Source of the DNA: Rhizobiales bacterium 2SD
Lineage (GTDB): Bacteria; Pseudomonadota; Alphaproteobacteria; Rhizobiales; Beijerinckiaceae
DNA length: 64,000 nt
Assembly: GCA_005502805.1 (NCBI GenBank)
Contig: SCMY01000005.1
Location: forward strand, 124,001 to 188,000
Direction: 5' to 3'
Part shown: positions 38,514-46,366 of the stretch, piece after piece
How the letters are laid out: each line of letters opens with the position of its first letter
Numbering within the stretch: the first letter of the stretch is position 1
The notes under the pieces: model-generated
Seen by the model: only the letters and a program-made list of their open reading frames with translations
Told to the model about the DNA's origin: nothing
Database searches by the model: none
Program-made: the position numbers and the translations under genes

Positions 38514-39689
38514 TCACCCACCCTTCTTCGCGCCCTTGCCCGGCTCGCTGAAATCGAGCTGCTTCTGCAGGCCGAGCTGGACAACGAAAGCCGGCACCGC
38601 CTCCAGCCCGGTATCCTTGGTCTTGCGCCAGGCAGCCGAGGCGGTCGCAGTCATGCCGTTTCCGAGGCCTCGGGCATAGTCGAGGCCGATGCTCGATGTG
38701 CGTGTCTTCGCGTCGAGCCCTAGATAATCCTCCAGCTTCTGCCGAACGGAGAGCGAGAGCGCGTTGGTCTCGTTGAAGCGCGCGGTCACCTTGCCTTCGT
38801 GCTGGGTCACGAGGTTGATCACGGCGAAGGGCAGGGTGGTGTCCTCAACGGTGCGGCCCGATGACAGGTCGAACGTCAGCCATTCATAGGGGAGGCGGAG
38901 CTTGGCCGTGTAGAGCAGCTTCTTCTCGTTCTCGAATTCCCTGTCCGGGAAGATGACCTGCAGCGGCGAGAGCGAGGCCTCGAACGTCGCCCCCTTCAGT
39001 GCCGTCGAGACGAAGAGATTGGGCTGCAGCCGGTAATTGTCGCGACGCAGGCCGAGATAGTCGGTGCCGTTGGTGAAGCGCGTCCGCGACGCCATGAAGG
39101 AGACGCCGATCTCGGTGTCGCCTTGGCGCCAGGCGATACCCGGCGTGATGCCGAGCGTGGCGAGGTTCTCGTCCTGTGGTAGGAAATCGCCGTTGGCGAA
39201 GACATTGCGCTCATTCAGTGCGGCCAGCCGCGCCTCGGCATTGGCGAAGAGCCGAAAAGAGCCGAGGCTGAGATTAAGCCGCTCTCGCCAGCTCAGGCTG
39301 CTGCGGCGACGCGACCAGGTCTGCTCGTTCTCGATCGCGAGCGAGGATTGCAGGCTCAGCTTCTCTCCGATGCCGATCGCATGCTTCAGCGTCAGCGCAT
39401 GCGAGCGGCTGGCGGCGAGCTGGCGAGGGTCGTACTGGGTGTCGACCAGCAGCAGGTCGAGCCCGTAGCCGTCCTGTGCCGTGCCGCGCAGATAATTCCA
39501 GCTGGCGAAGCCCGTCAGCGTCGGGCTGCCTTTCTCGCCCTTGCTGTTGGTTGGACTGGAGTCGAAGCCGCCGCGCAGGCCAATCACGGCCGTCGAGGCC
39601 AGGGTCTCTGCCGTATCCTCGCCAGCGGTCGCTGGAAAGGCGCCGAGCAGGACAAAAAAGAGCGAGAAAACTGATTGGACAGGACGCAT
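38514..39689 (-). CDS. predicted outer-membrane beta-barrel protein, unknown function
   Basis: 391 residues from ATG 39689 (upstream GAGAGGGGTG ribosome site). The N-terminus MRPVQSVFSLFFVLLGAFPA with cleavage near ATAGED is a Sec signal peptide. The rest is alternating polar and hydrophobic sequence with many short beta-strand patterns and no long helix, ending near LGLQKQLDF before a basic 11-residue tail. I do not recognise a family. It is divergent from a tiny exported Gly-rich protein across an AT-rich spacer. Confidence 0.65.
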   Translation of the reverse strand: MRPVQSVFSLFFVLLGAFPATAGEDTAETLASTAVIGLRGGFDSSPTNSKGEKGSPTLTGFASWNYLRGTAQDGYGLDLLLVDTQYDPRQLAASRSHALTLKHAIGIGEKLSLQSSLAIENEQTWSRRRSSLSWRERLNLSLGSFRLFANAEARLAALNERNVFANGDFLPQDENLATLGITPGIAWRQGDTEIGVSFMASRTRFTNGTDYLGLRRDNYRLQPNLFVSTALKGATFEASLSPLQVIFPDREFENEKKLLYTAKLRLPYEWLTFDLSSGRTVEDTTLPFAVINLVTQHEGKVTARFNETNALSLSVRQKLEDYLGLDAKTRTSSIGLDYARGLGNGMTATASAAWRKTKDTGLEAVPAFVVQLGLQKQLDFSEPGKGAKKGG

Positions 39690-39719
39690 GGATATCACCC
39701 CTCTCAGTCGAGAGTAGGT

Positions 39720-39946
39720 GATCATGCCTAATACGTCGTTAATAATGCCAAGTTTTCGACTGTAATACTAAGAATAGATCTCTTGAAATAGATGATCAAC
39801 TATAAGAATTGGGTGAGTGTATTTCACGCGCTGGCGGTTAAGGCTAGCAAGTATGGTTAATGATGTGTATCGGTTGTGTTCAAAATAAAATACAACCAAA
39901 ACGTGTATATCGCTTCGATCCCCGGAGCGGAAGCAGGGAGAGAAAG
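39720..39946. promoter_or_regulatory. AT-rich divergent control region
   Basis: About 200 bases, visibly AT-rich against a GC-rich background, between two genes for exported proteins. It contains an inverted repeat GGTTGTGTT (39872-39880) / AATACAACC (39889-39897) and several TAATA/TATA stretches suitable for -10 boxes. No gene is seen in it. Confidence 0.6.
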
Positions 39947-40225
39947 ATGAAATACGCGTTTGTTCTTGCCACCGTCGCCGCTTTTGCCGTCACCCCCGCC
40001 TTCGCCGGCAGCAAGGGCGGCCGCGGCGGCAGCCTTCTCGGCGGCGGTCTCATCGGCGGAGTCGTCACCTCGGTGGCTTCGGTCACGGCCGCGGTCTCGA
40101 ACGTCAAGGTGCTGAACAATGTCTCGGTGCTCAGCGGCAACGGCATCCTGAACGGCAATCGGGTCAGCGTCGGCCGCGGCGGCATCGGGATCGGCAATGG
40201 CGGGCATGGCTGCGGCTGCAACTGA
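39947..40225 (+). CDS. small exported Gly-rich protein
   Basis: 92 residues. MKYAFVLATVAAFAVTPAFA is a Sec signal peptide with AFA cleavage. The mature ~72 residues start GSKGGRGGSLLGGGLIGGVV, continue with a valine/asparagine-rich middle (VSNVKVLNNVSVLSGNGILN), and end GHGCGCN with two cysteines. I do not recognise the family. The ribosome site GGGAGAGAAAG precedes ATG 39947. A strong hairpin follows the gene. Confidence 0.75.
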   Translation: MKYAFVLATVAAFAVTPAFAGSKGGRGGSLLGGGLIGGVVTSVASVTAAVSNVKVLNNVSVLSGNGILNGNRVSVGRGGIGIGNGGHGCGCN

Positions 40226-40266
40226 CCCCTGAGAAAGCACGCCGGCCATGCGGCTAGATCGAGGTG

Positions 40267-40295
40267 AGAAGAGGGGCGCTCGTCGCCCCTCTTCT
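40267..40295 (+). terminator. hairpin terminator after the Gly-rich protein gene
   Basis: 12-bp perfect stem AGAAGAGGGGCG/CGCCCCTCTTCT with loop CTCGT, 41 bases after the stop codon. The following sequence ATTGG is only weakly T-rich. Confidence 0.7.
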
Positions 40296-40320
40296 ATTGG
40301 GTATTGTCGAGGTATTGCCT

Positions 40321-40338
40321 ACCTGCCGATCGGTAGGT
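40321..40338 (+). promoter_or_regulatory. palindromic operator, probable TetR site
   Basis: ACCTGCCGATCGGTAGGT is an 18-base palindrome with one mismatch pair, centred on CGATCG. It lies 26 bases before the chosen acyl-CoA dehydrogenase start. The operon ends with a TetR-family gene, so autoregulated repression at this site is likely. Confidence 0.7.
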
Positions 40339-40363
40339 TAGCTTCATGCGGAGGCAGCGGGGC

Positions 40364-41551
40364 ATGATGGCGGCGATGGACGGTTTCGATGCGGATGGCG
40401 GCGGAACGTTCCGCTCGCCCTATTTTGGCGAAGAACACGAGGCGTTGCGCGACCAGTTGCGCCGCTTCGTCGCGAACGAGGTCAAGCCGCACGGGCTCGC
40501 CTGGGAGGAGGCGGGCATGGTTCCCCGTGAGGTGCTGGCCCGGATGGGCGAACTCGGCTTCCTCGGCATTCGCTATCCCGCCGAATATGGCGGCTCCGAG
40601 CTCGACACGCTCGCGACCGTGGTGCTCGCCGAAGAGCTCGGCCGCTCGACCTTCTCGGGCTTCGCCATCACGGCGCTCGTCCACACCGACATGGCTTCGG
40701 TCCATGTCTTCAATGCCGGCAGCCAGGCGCAGCGTGACCGCTGGATGCCCGATATCGTCGCCGGCAAGGTGATCTGCGCCATCGCCGTCACCGAGCCCGA
40801 TGCCGGCTCCGACGTGAAGGGCATCCGCACCACCGCCCGGCGCGACGGCGATTCCTACGTGCTGAACGGCGCCAAGATGTTCATCACCAACGGCGTCCAT
40901 GCCGATCTCTATTGTGTCGCCGCCAAGACCGACCCGTCGGGCAAGCCGTCGCAGTCGGTCTCGATGTTCCTGGTCGAGAAGGGCACGCCCGGCTTCCGCG
41001 TCAGCCGCGCCCTCGACAAGCATGGCTGGCGCTCGTCCGACACCGCCGAGCTGGTCTTCGAGGAGTGCCGGATCCCCGCCGAGAACCTGCTCGGCGGCGA
41101 GGGGCGCGGTTTCTATGCGATCATGCGCAACTTCCAGAACGAGCGCACCGTGATCGGCGCCATGGCGATGGGCGAAGCGCAGGCCGCGATCGAGCTGACG
41201 GTCGAGTATGTCCGCACGCGCACCGCCTTCGGCGCCCCGCTCTGGCAGAAGCAGGCGATCCGCCAGAAGCTCGCGATGCTGTCGGCCAAGGTCGAGGCCG
41301 GGCGTCAGCTCGTCCACCACGCCGCCTGGCTCGACGCCAAGGGGTTCGACGCGACGCGCGAGGTCTCGATGGTCAAGGCCTATTGCGGCGAGCTGGTCAA
41401 CGAAGTCATGTATGCCTGCGTCCAGTTCCATGGCGGCATGGGCTTCATGCGCGAGAGCGCGATCGAGCGCATGGCCCGCGACGCCCGCGTCCAGGCGATC
41501 GGCGGCGGCGCCACCGAGGTCATGCTCGAAGAGGTGGCAAAGCGGCTGTGA
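40364..41551 (+). CDS. acyl-CoA dehydrogenase
   Basis: 395-residue FAD enzyme catalysing alpha,beta-dehydrogenation of an acyl-CoA. Signatures are [20 protein letters not shown] near residue 138, then MRNFQNERTVIGAMAMGEAQ near 248, and the C-terminal CVQFHGGMGFMRESAIERMA near 352. ATG 40364 follows GCGGAGG at a good distance; ATG 40346 is an alternative. The gene overlaps a TetR regulator gene by GTGA. Chain-length or branched-chain specificity is not evident; long-chain or terpenoid-type ACADs are possible. Confidence 0.92.
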   Translation: MMAAMDGFDADGGGTFRSPYFGEEHEALRDQLRRFVANEVKPHGLAWEEAGMVPREVLARMGELGFLGIRYPAEYGGSELDTLATVVLAEELGRSTFSGFAITALVHTDMASVHVFNAGSQAQRDRWMPDIVAGKVICAIAVTEPDAGSDVKGIRTTARRDGDSYVLNGAKMFITNGVHADLYCVAAKTDPSGKPSQSVSMFLVEKGTPGFRVSRALDKHGWRSSDTAELVFEECRIPAENLLGGEGRGFYAIMRNFQNERTVIGAMAMGEAQAAIELTVEYVRTRTAFGAPLWQKQAIRQKLAMLSAKVEAGRQLVHHAAWLDAKGFDATREVSMVKAYCGELVNEVMYACVQFHGGMGFMRESAIERMARDARVQAIGGGATEVMLEEVAKRL

Positions 41552-42159
41552 CGGCGGTGTCGGGGCGCGCTGAGAGGGCCGAGCTGGAGGGCGGTGCGCG
41601 TCGCCTGATCCTCGACCATGCCGCGCGTTTGCTGCGCAGCAATGGCTATCACCAGACCAGCCTGCGCGAGATCGCCGAGGCGGTCGGCATCCGCAAGGCC
41701 AGCCTCTATCATCACTTCCGCTCCAAGGAGGAGATCGTCGAGGCCGTCGTCAATGATGGCGTCCGCCTGGTTCTCGAGACGGTGCTGTATGCCCTCGAGG
41801 TTGCGGGCGAGGCAACGCCGCGCCAGCGGCTCAAAGCGGCGATCGCGGCGCATCTTACCGCCCTGCACGGGCATTCCGACTATACCTGCGCCAGCATCAA
41901 GGTCTTCTCCTTCGGCGAGAATCCGACTCCGGAGAGCGTGCGCCGCACCCGCCGCGCCTATGACGATCTCTGGCGGGCGCTGGTCGAGGAACTCGCCACC
42001 GCCGGCGTGCTCGCGACGGACATCGCGCCGGAGCGGCTGCGCCTCTTCCTGCTCGGGGCCATGAACGGCTCCGTCGACTGGTATCGTGAAGGGCGCTTCG
42101 ACATCGCGCAGCTCGCCGGCGAGCTCGCGGCACTGGTTGCGCCGGCCGAAGAGAGCTAG
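41548..42159 (+). CDS. TetR-family transcriptional regulator
   Basis: 203 residues. The HTH is at about residues 18-65 (LILDHAARLLRSNGYHQTSL, then IRKASLYHHFRSKEEIV). The C-terminal ligand domain is unassigned. The start is GTG 41548, overlapping the dehydrogenase stop codon as GTGA. The palindromic site at 40321-40338 upstream of the operon is the likely operator, giving a self-contained acyl-CoA-responsive unit. Confidence 0.9.
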   Translation: MTAVSGRAERAELEGGARRLILDHAARLLRSNGYHQTSLREIAEAVGIRKASLYHHFRSKEEIVEAVVNDGVRLVLETVLYALEVAGEATPRQRLKAAIAAHLTALHGHSDYTCASIKVFSFGENPTPESVRRTRRAYDDLWRALVEELATAGVLATDIAPERLRLFLLGAMNGSVDWYREGRFDIAQLAGELAALVAPAEES

Positions 42160-42198
42160 CCGGTTCGCTTTAACCTGGCCTTGACCGCTGCCGAACAA

Positions 42199-44526
42199 AT
42201 GTACGGCATGACGCGCGACGGCCTGTTTCGATTTGGTGGCGAATTCCGTGATTCCGCCCGCGAGGCGGCGTTTCGCGAAGCGCGCTTCGGCGAGACGCTG
42301 CGGCAGTGCCGATTGATCTTCCTGATCTCGGCGGTCCTCAACACGCTCTTCCTCGCCAGCGACTGGCGCTTTTACGGCACACCGCATTTCTTCGTCGCGG
42401 TGCCGGCGCGGCTGATGGTGGTCTTCGCCTCGCTGCTCTGCTTCGCCCTGGTGCGCAGGGCGGCGCGCTTCCCGCAGGCGCAAGGCGTGCTGATCCTCTG
42501 GGAGGTCTCGACGGCGCTGATGGTCGCGCTGCTGGTCTCCTCGCGCAGCGACCTTGCCCTCTTCGTCGTGCTGATGCTGCCCTCGATCTTTTATCTGGTG
42601 TCGCCGACCTCCTTCCGCTGGACGATGGCGTTGGGGCTGGGTTGCAGCGCGCTGATGCTCGCCGGCTATCTCGGCGGCGGGCCACTTCCCACGACGCTGC
42701 TCGGGTTGATCCTCGTCCTCGTCATGCTCAATTTCGCGCTCGGGCTGGTCGTCGTGCACGGCAACCGCCTGCGCCGGCTCGAATGGGCAGCGACCCAGGC
42801 CGAGCGGCAGGCCAAGGACGAGCTCGGCGCCAGCCAGGCGATGATCGAGCGCATCTTCATGGCGGTGCCGATCCCGCTCGTCGTCACCTCGCGCGGCGAG
42901 GGCCGCTTCCTGCGCGGCAACGACGCTGCCAAGCGCTATTTCGGCGACGAGGTCACGCAGGCGCAGGTCCAGGACGTGCTGCTCGACGGCGGCAATCGCC
43001 GCGTCATCGCCCGCCTGCTGAACGCTCACGACCAGATCGAAGGTCATGAGGCGCAGGTCCGTGACGGCAGCGGCGCGGTGCGCGACGTGCTGATCACTGC
43101 AACGACGCTGCCGGTCGGCGAGACGCCCGCCGTCGTGGCTGGGATCGTCGACATCACCGACCGCAAGGCGGCCGAGGCCCGCACCCGTCGCCAGGCGACG
43201 CATGACGCTCTGACCGGGCTGCCGAACCGCCTGCTCTTCAACGAGCGGATGCAGCAGGCGCTGGCGCGGATGGCGAGCAAGGGCGGGGCAGTCGGCCTCT
43301 TCCTGATCGATCTCGACGACTTCAAATCGATCAACGACACGCTCGGCCATGATGCCGGCGACGCCTTGCTGATCGAGGCGGCGCGGCGGCTAGCAGCCGC
43401 GATCGGTCCGGATGAGCTGGTCGCCCGCCTCGGCGGCGATGAATTCGTCGTGCTCACGACGCAGCGGCTGTCGGGGTTCGAGGCGCTGGTACGAGGCGAG
43501 GCGCTGATCGACGTGCTGCGCCGGCCCTGCGAGCATGCGGGGCAAACGATCACGACCCGGGCGAGCCTAGGCATCGCGCTCGCGCCCGAGCATGACCGAG
43601 ACGGCGTCGAGTTGATGAAGGACGCCGATCTCGCACTCTACCGGGCCAAGGCGAACGGCCGCAACATGGCGATCGTCTACGAACCGGCGATGCGTGCCGC
43701 GATGGCGCGTCGCGTCGCCGTCTGCCAGGGATTGGCCGGCGCGCTGAAGGACGAGCGCATTCTGCCCTATTACCAGCCGCAGGTCGCGGTCGAAACTGGC
43801 CGGATCGTCGGCTTCGAGGCTCTGGCGCGCTGGCGCCATCCCGAGCGCGGCATCATCCCGGCCGCCGCCTTCCAGGAGGGTTTCCAGGACGCCGAGATTG
43901 CCAACGGGATCAGCGACGCGATCATCGGCACGGTGGTAAGCGACCTTCGCCGCTGGCTCGATGCCGGGCTCGATATCGGCCATGTCTGCGTCAATCTCGC
44001 GGCCAGTGTCTTCCGCGATCCCGCTTTGCCGGAGCGCCTGCTCGGGCAGTTGGCGGCGGCCGGCGTGCCGGCCGCGCACTTCGGTGTCGAGGTCACCGAG
44101 ACGGTGCTGCTTACCCGTAATGGCGACGAGGCCGAGCGTACGCTGAAGATCCTGCGCGCCGCGGGGCTGCGCGTCGCGCTCGACGATTTTGGCACCGGCT
44201 ACGCCTCGCTCACCCATCTCAAGCGCTTCCCGGTCGATGCGCTCAAGATCGACCGTGGCTTCATCAGCCATGTTACCGAGAATGGTGGCGATGCGGCGAT
44301 CGTGCGGGCGTTGATCCGGCTCGCCGCCGATCTGCACCTCGACGTCATCGCCGAAGGCGTCGAGACCGCCGGGCAGGAAGCTTTCCTGAAAGAGCAGGGC
44401 TGCCGCTTCGCCCAGGGGTATCGCTACGCCAGGCCTGCACCCGCCGGCCGCGTGCCTTGGCTGCTGCAGCTGCCCGATCTGCTGCCCAAGGGCGACGCCA
44501 TGCATGGGGATAGTGCCGCCGCCTGA
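42199..44526 (+). CDS. membrane GGDEF-EAL cyclic-di-GMP protein
   Basis: 775 residues from ATG 42199 (an in-frame TTG at 42181 is possible; neither has a good ribosome site). About five or six TM helices occupy residues 35-185, followed by a PAS-like region (~215-325), GGDEF (~330-490) and EAL (~505-755). The diguanylate cyclase site is intact (LVARLGGDEFVVL). The inhibitory RxxD site is missing: the equivalent residues read GPDE. EAL catalytic motifs are intact: GFEALARWRHP, VTETVLL, LDDFGTGYASL and IAEGVET. Both activities are therefore possible; the phosphodiesterase may dominate. Confidence 0.9.
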   Translation: MYGMTRDGLFRFGGEFRDSAREAAFREARFGETLRQCRLIFLISAVLNTLFLASDWRFYGTPHFFVAVPARLMVVFASLLCFALVRRAARFPQAQGVLILWEVSTALMVALLVSSRSDLALFVVLMLPSIFYLVSPTSFRWTMALGLGCSALMLAGYLGGGPLPTTLLGLILVLVMLNFALGLVVVHGNRLRRLEWAATQAERQAKDELGASQAMIERIFMAVPIPLVVTSRGEGRFLRGNDAAKRYFGDEVTQAQVQDVLLDGGNRRVIARLLNAHDQIEGHEAQVRDGSGAVRDVLITATTLPVGETPAVVAGIVDITDRKAAEARTRRQATHDALTGLPNRLLFNERMQQALARMASKGGAVGLFLIDLDDFKSINDTLGHDAGDALLIEAARRLAAAIGPDELVARLGGDEFVVLTTQRLSGFEALVRGEALIDVLRRPCEHAGQTITTRASLGIALAPEHDRDGVELMKDADLALYRAKANGRNMAIVYEPAMRAAMARRVAVCQGLAGALKDERILPYYQPQVAVETGRIVGFEALARWRHPERGIIPAAAFQEGFQDAEIANGISDAIIGTVVSDLRRWLDAGLDIGHVCVNLAASVFRDPALPERLLGQLAAAGVPAAHFGVEVTETVLLTRNGDEAERTLKILRAAGLRVALDDFGTGYASLTHLKRFPVDALKIDRGFISHVTENGGDAAIVRALIRLAADLHLDVIAEGVETAGQEAFLKEQGCRFAQGYRYARPAPAGRVPWLLQLPDLLPKGDAMHGDSAAA

Positions 44527-44597
44527 TCAGGCGCACTGGTCGCGGCGCGGTTTTCGTGGCGCTATGCCGGCTCCAGGATCAAAGCGAAGAGCCTTGC

Positions 44598-45641
44598 ATG
44601 CGCGCCTTCTATCATCCCGACCAGTCCAAGCACGATCCGCAGCAATATATGCGCTTCGGCAAGATCGTCGCGCCCAAGGATCTGCCGGAACGGACCGAGC
44701 GGTTGCTCAGGGCGCTCGCCAAGCACGGCGTCACGCCGGAGCGTTCGGCCGAGCATGGCACGGCGCCGATCCTCGCGGTTCATGACGAGGGCTTCGTCCG
44801 CTTCCTCGAAGGGCTGTGGCAGCGCTGGCTCGCTCTGCCCGAGCGCGGACCCGAGGCCTGGCCCAACACCTTCCCCTATTGGAGCGGCCGCACCGACGAG
44901 GATGTCCGCCCGCCATGCCGGCCGACCGGGATCATGGGCCAGCTCGGCTGGTATCTCGGCGATCTCTCGGTACCGGTCGGCGAGCATTGCTGGCTTTCGA
45001 CCCTGCGCTCGGCCGAAACGGCGGTCTCCGGCGCCGATGCGGTGATCGCCGGCGAGCGCGCCGTCTATTCGCTCTGCCGTCCCTCGGGCCATCATGCCCG
45101 CGCCGACCGCGCCACCGGCTTCTGCTATCTCAACAACAGCGCGATCGCGGCGCAGCGCCTGCGCGGCAAGTTCGGCAAGGTCGCGATCCTCGATGTCGAC
45201 GCCCATCATGGCGACGGCACCCAGCAGATCTTCTATCGCCGCGACGATGTGCTGACGATCTCGGTCCATGCCGATCCGGCGGACTATTATCCCTTCTTCA
45301 CTGGCTATGCCGACGAACGCGGCAACGGGCCGGGCGAGGGCTTCAACCTCAACCTGCCGCTCGCCCATGGCGCCGGCGGCGCCGAGATGGAAGCGGCGGT
45401 CGACCGTGCCGGTCGCGCCATCCGCGAGTTCGGAGCGGAAGCTCTGGTGATCGCGCTCGGCTACGACGCCCACAAGGACGATCCGATCGGCGTGCTCAAG
45501 CTCGAGGCCGCCGATTTCGGCACGATCGGCGAGCGGGTGAAGGCGCTCGGCCTGCCGACGCTCGTGGTGCAGGAAGGCGGTTATGCCATCGAGGCGATCG
45601 GCGATTGCCTGGATGCGTTTTTGGGTGGGTTCAAGGGGTAG
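44598..45641 (+). CDS. histone-deacetylase-family amidohydrolase (acetylpolyamine deacetylase type)
   Basis: 347 residues with the zinc-hydrolase motifs CRPSGHHARADRATGFCYLN near residue 155 and VAILDVDAHHGDGTQQIFY near 195, then LVVQEGGYAIEAIGDCL near the C-terminus. Bacterial class II-like HDAC homologues deacetylate polyamines or other small N-acetyl compounds. The start is ATG 44598; an earlier in-frame ATG at 44556 lacks a ribosome site. No polyamine genes are nearby, so the substrate is inferred from the family alone. Confidence 0.9.
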   Translation: MRAFYHPDQSKHDPQQYMRFGKIVAPKDLPERTERLLRALAKHGVTPERSAEHGTAPILAVHDEGFVRFLEGLWQRWLALPERGPEAWPNTFPYWSGRTDEDVRPPCRPTGIMGQLGWYLGDLSVPVGEHCWLSTLRSAETAVSGADAVIAGERAVYSLCRPSGHHARADRATGFCYLNNSAIAAQRLRGKFGKVAILDVDAHHGDGTQQIFYRRDDVLTISVHADPADYYPFFTGYADERGNGPGEGFNLNLPLAHGAGGAEMEAAVDRAGRAIREFGAEALVIALGYDAHKDDPIGVLKLEAADFGTIGERVKALGLPTLVVQEGGYAIEAIGDCLDAFLGGFKG

Positions 45642-45648
45642 GGCTAGG

Positions 45649-45731
45649 CGTCATGGCCGGCCTTGAGCCGACCATCTCGGGACTAGAGGGCTCTTCTGCG
45701 AGAGATGCTCGGGTTAAGCCCGAGCATGACG
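45649..45731. repeat. CGTCAT/ATGACG inverted-repeat element, copy 6
   Basis: Begins CGTCATGGCCGGCC and ends CCCGAGCATGACG, between the convergent amidohydrolase and msrA genes. The second half has hairpin ATGCTCGGG/CCCGAGCAT. Confidence 0.85.
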
Positions 45732-45782
45732 GCGCCTGATAGAAGAGTGGGCGCGAGCCCGCTCTTCCCTTGGCTCCGGCTG

Positions 45783-46289
45783 CTACTCCGCCGCCTCGCG
45801 GCGCGGCAGCACCCAGTCCGGGCGGACCCAGTGGCAGGTATAGCCGGCCGGATAGCGCTCCAGATAGTCCTGGTGCTCCGGCTCGGCCTCCCAGAAATCG
45901 CCTTCGGGCTTCACCTCGGTGACGACCTTGCCCGGCCAGCGGCCCGACGCGTTCACCTCGGCGATCACCTCCTCGGCGATCTTCTTCTGGCTGTCGTCGA
46001 CATAATAGATGCCGGAGCGGTAGCTGGTGCCGAGGTCGTTGCCCTGGCGGTTCAGCGTGGTCGGATCATGGATCTGGAAGAAGAACTCGACCAGCTGCCG
46101 ATAGCCGATCTTGGCGGGATCGAAGACGATCTCGATCCCTTCGGCGTGAGTGCCGTGATTGCGATAGGTCGCGTTCTTCACGTCGCCGCCGGTGTAGCCG
46201 ACCCGGGTCGTCTCGACGCCGGGGAGCTTGCGGATCAGGTCCTGCATGCCCCAGAAGCAACCGCCTGCGAGTACAGCACGTTCCGTCAT
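45783..46289 (-). CDS. msrA: peptide-methionine (S)-S-oxide reductase
   Basis: 168-residue MsrA with the catalytic cysteine in [12 protein letters not shown] (Cys11), followed by [20 protein letters not shown] and [19 protein letters not shown]. It repairs methionine-S-sulfoxide in oxidised proteins using thioredoxin. The C-terminus ends [13 protein letters not shown] without an MsrB fusion. It has no signal peptide, so the protein is cytoplasmic. Confidence 0.96.
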   Translation of the reverse strand: MTERAVLAGGCFWGMQDLIRKLPGVETTRVGYTGGDVKNATYRNHGTHAEGIEIVFDPAKIGYRQLVEFFFQIHDPTTLNRQGNDLGTSYRSGIYYVDDSQKKIAEEVIAEVNASGRWPGKVVTEVKPEGDFWEAEPEHQDYLERYPAGYTCHWVRPDWVLPRREAAE

Positions 46290-46366
46290 GTCAAACCTCC
46301 TTGCTGCCGCTCAGATAAGCATCGGCACCTGAATTCGCCATGGCGTGGCGCAGGGTTACAGGCAGG

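Noticed and set aside
39720-39946. horizontally acquired island marked by low GC
   Set aside because: Only the intergenic part is AT-rich; the flanking genes have normal codon use and no mobility genes are near. A regulatory explanation is simpler.
41380-43350. 656-residue minus-strand frame opposite the TetR and GGDEF-EAL genes
   Set aside because: Both plus-strand proteins have intact family motifs; the antisense product has none.
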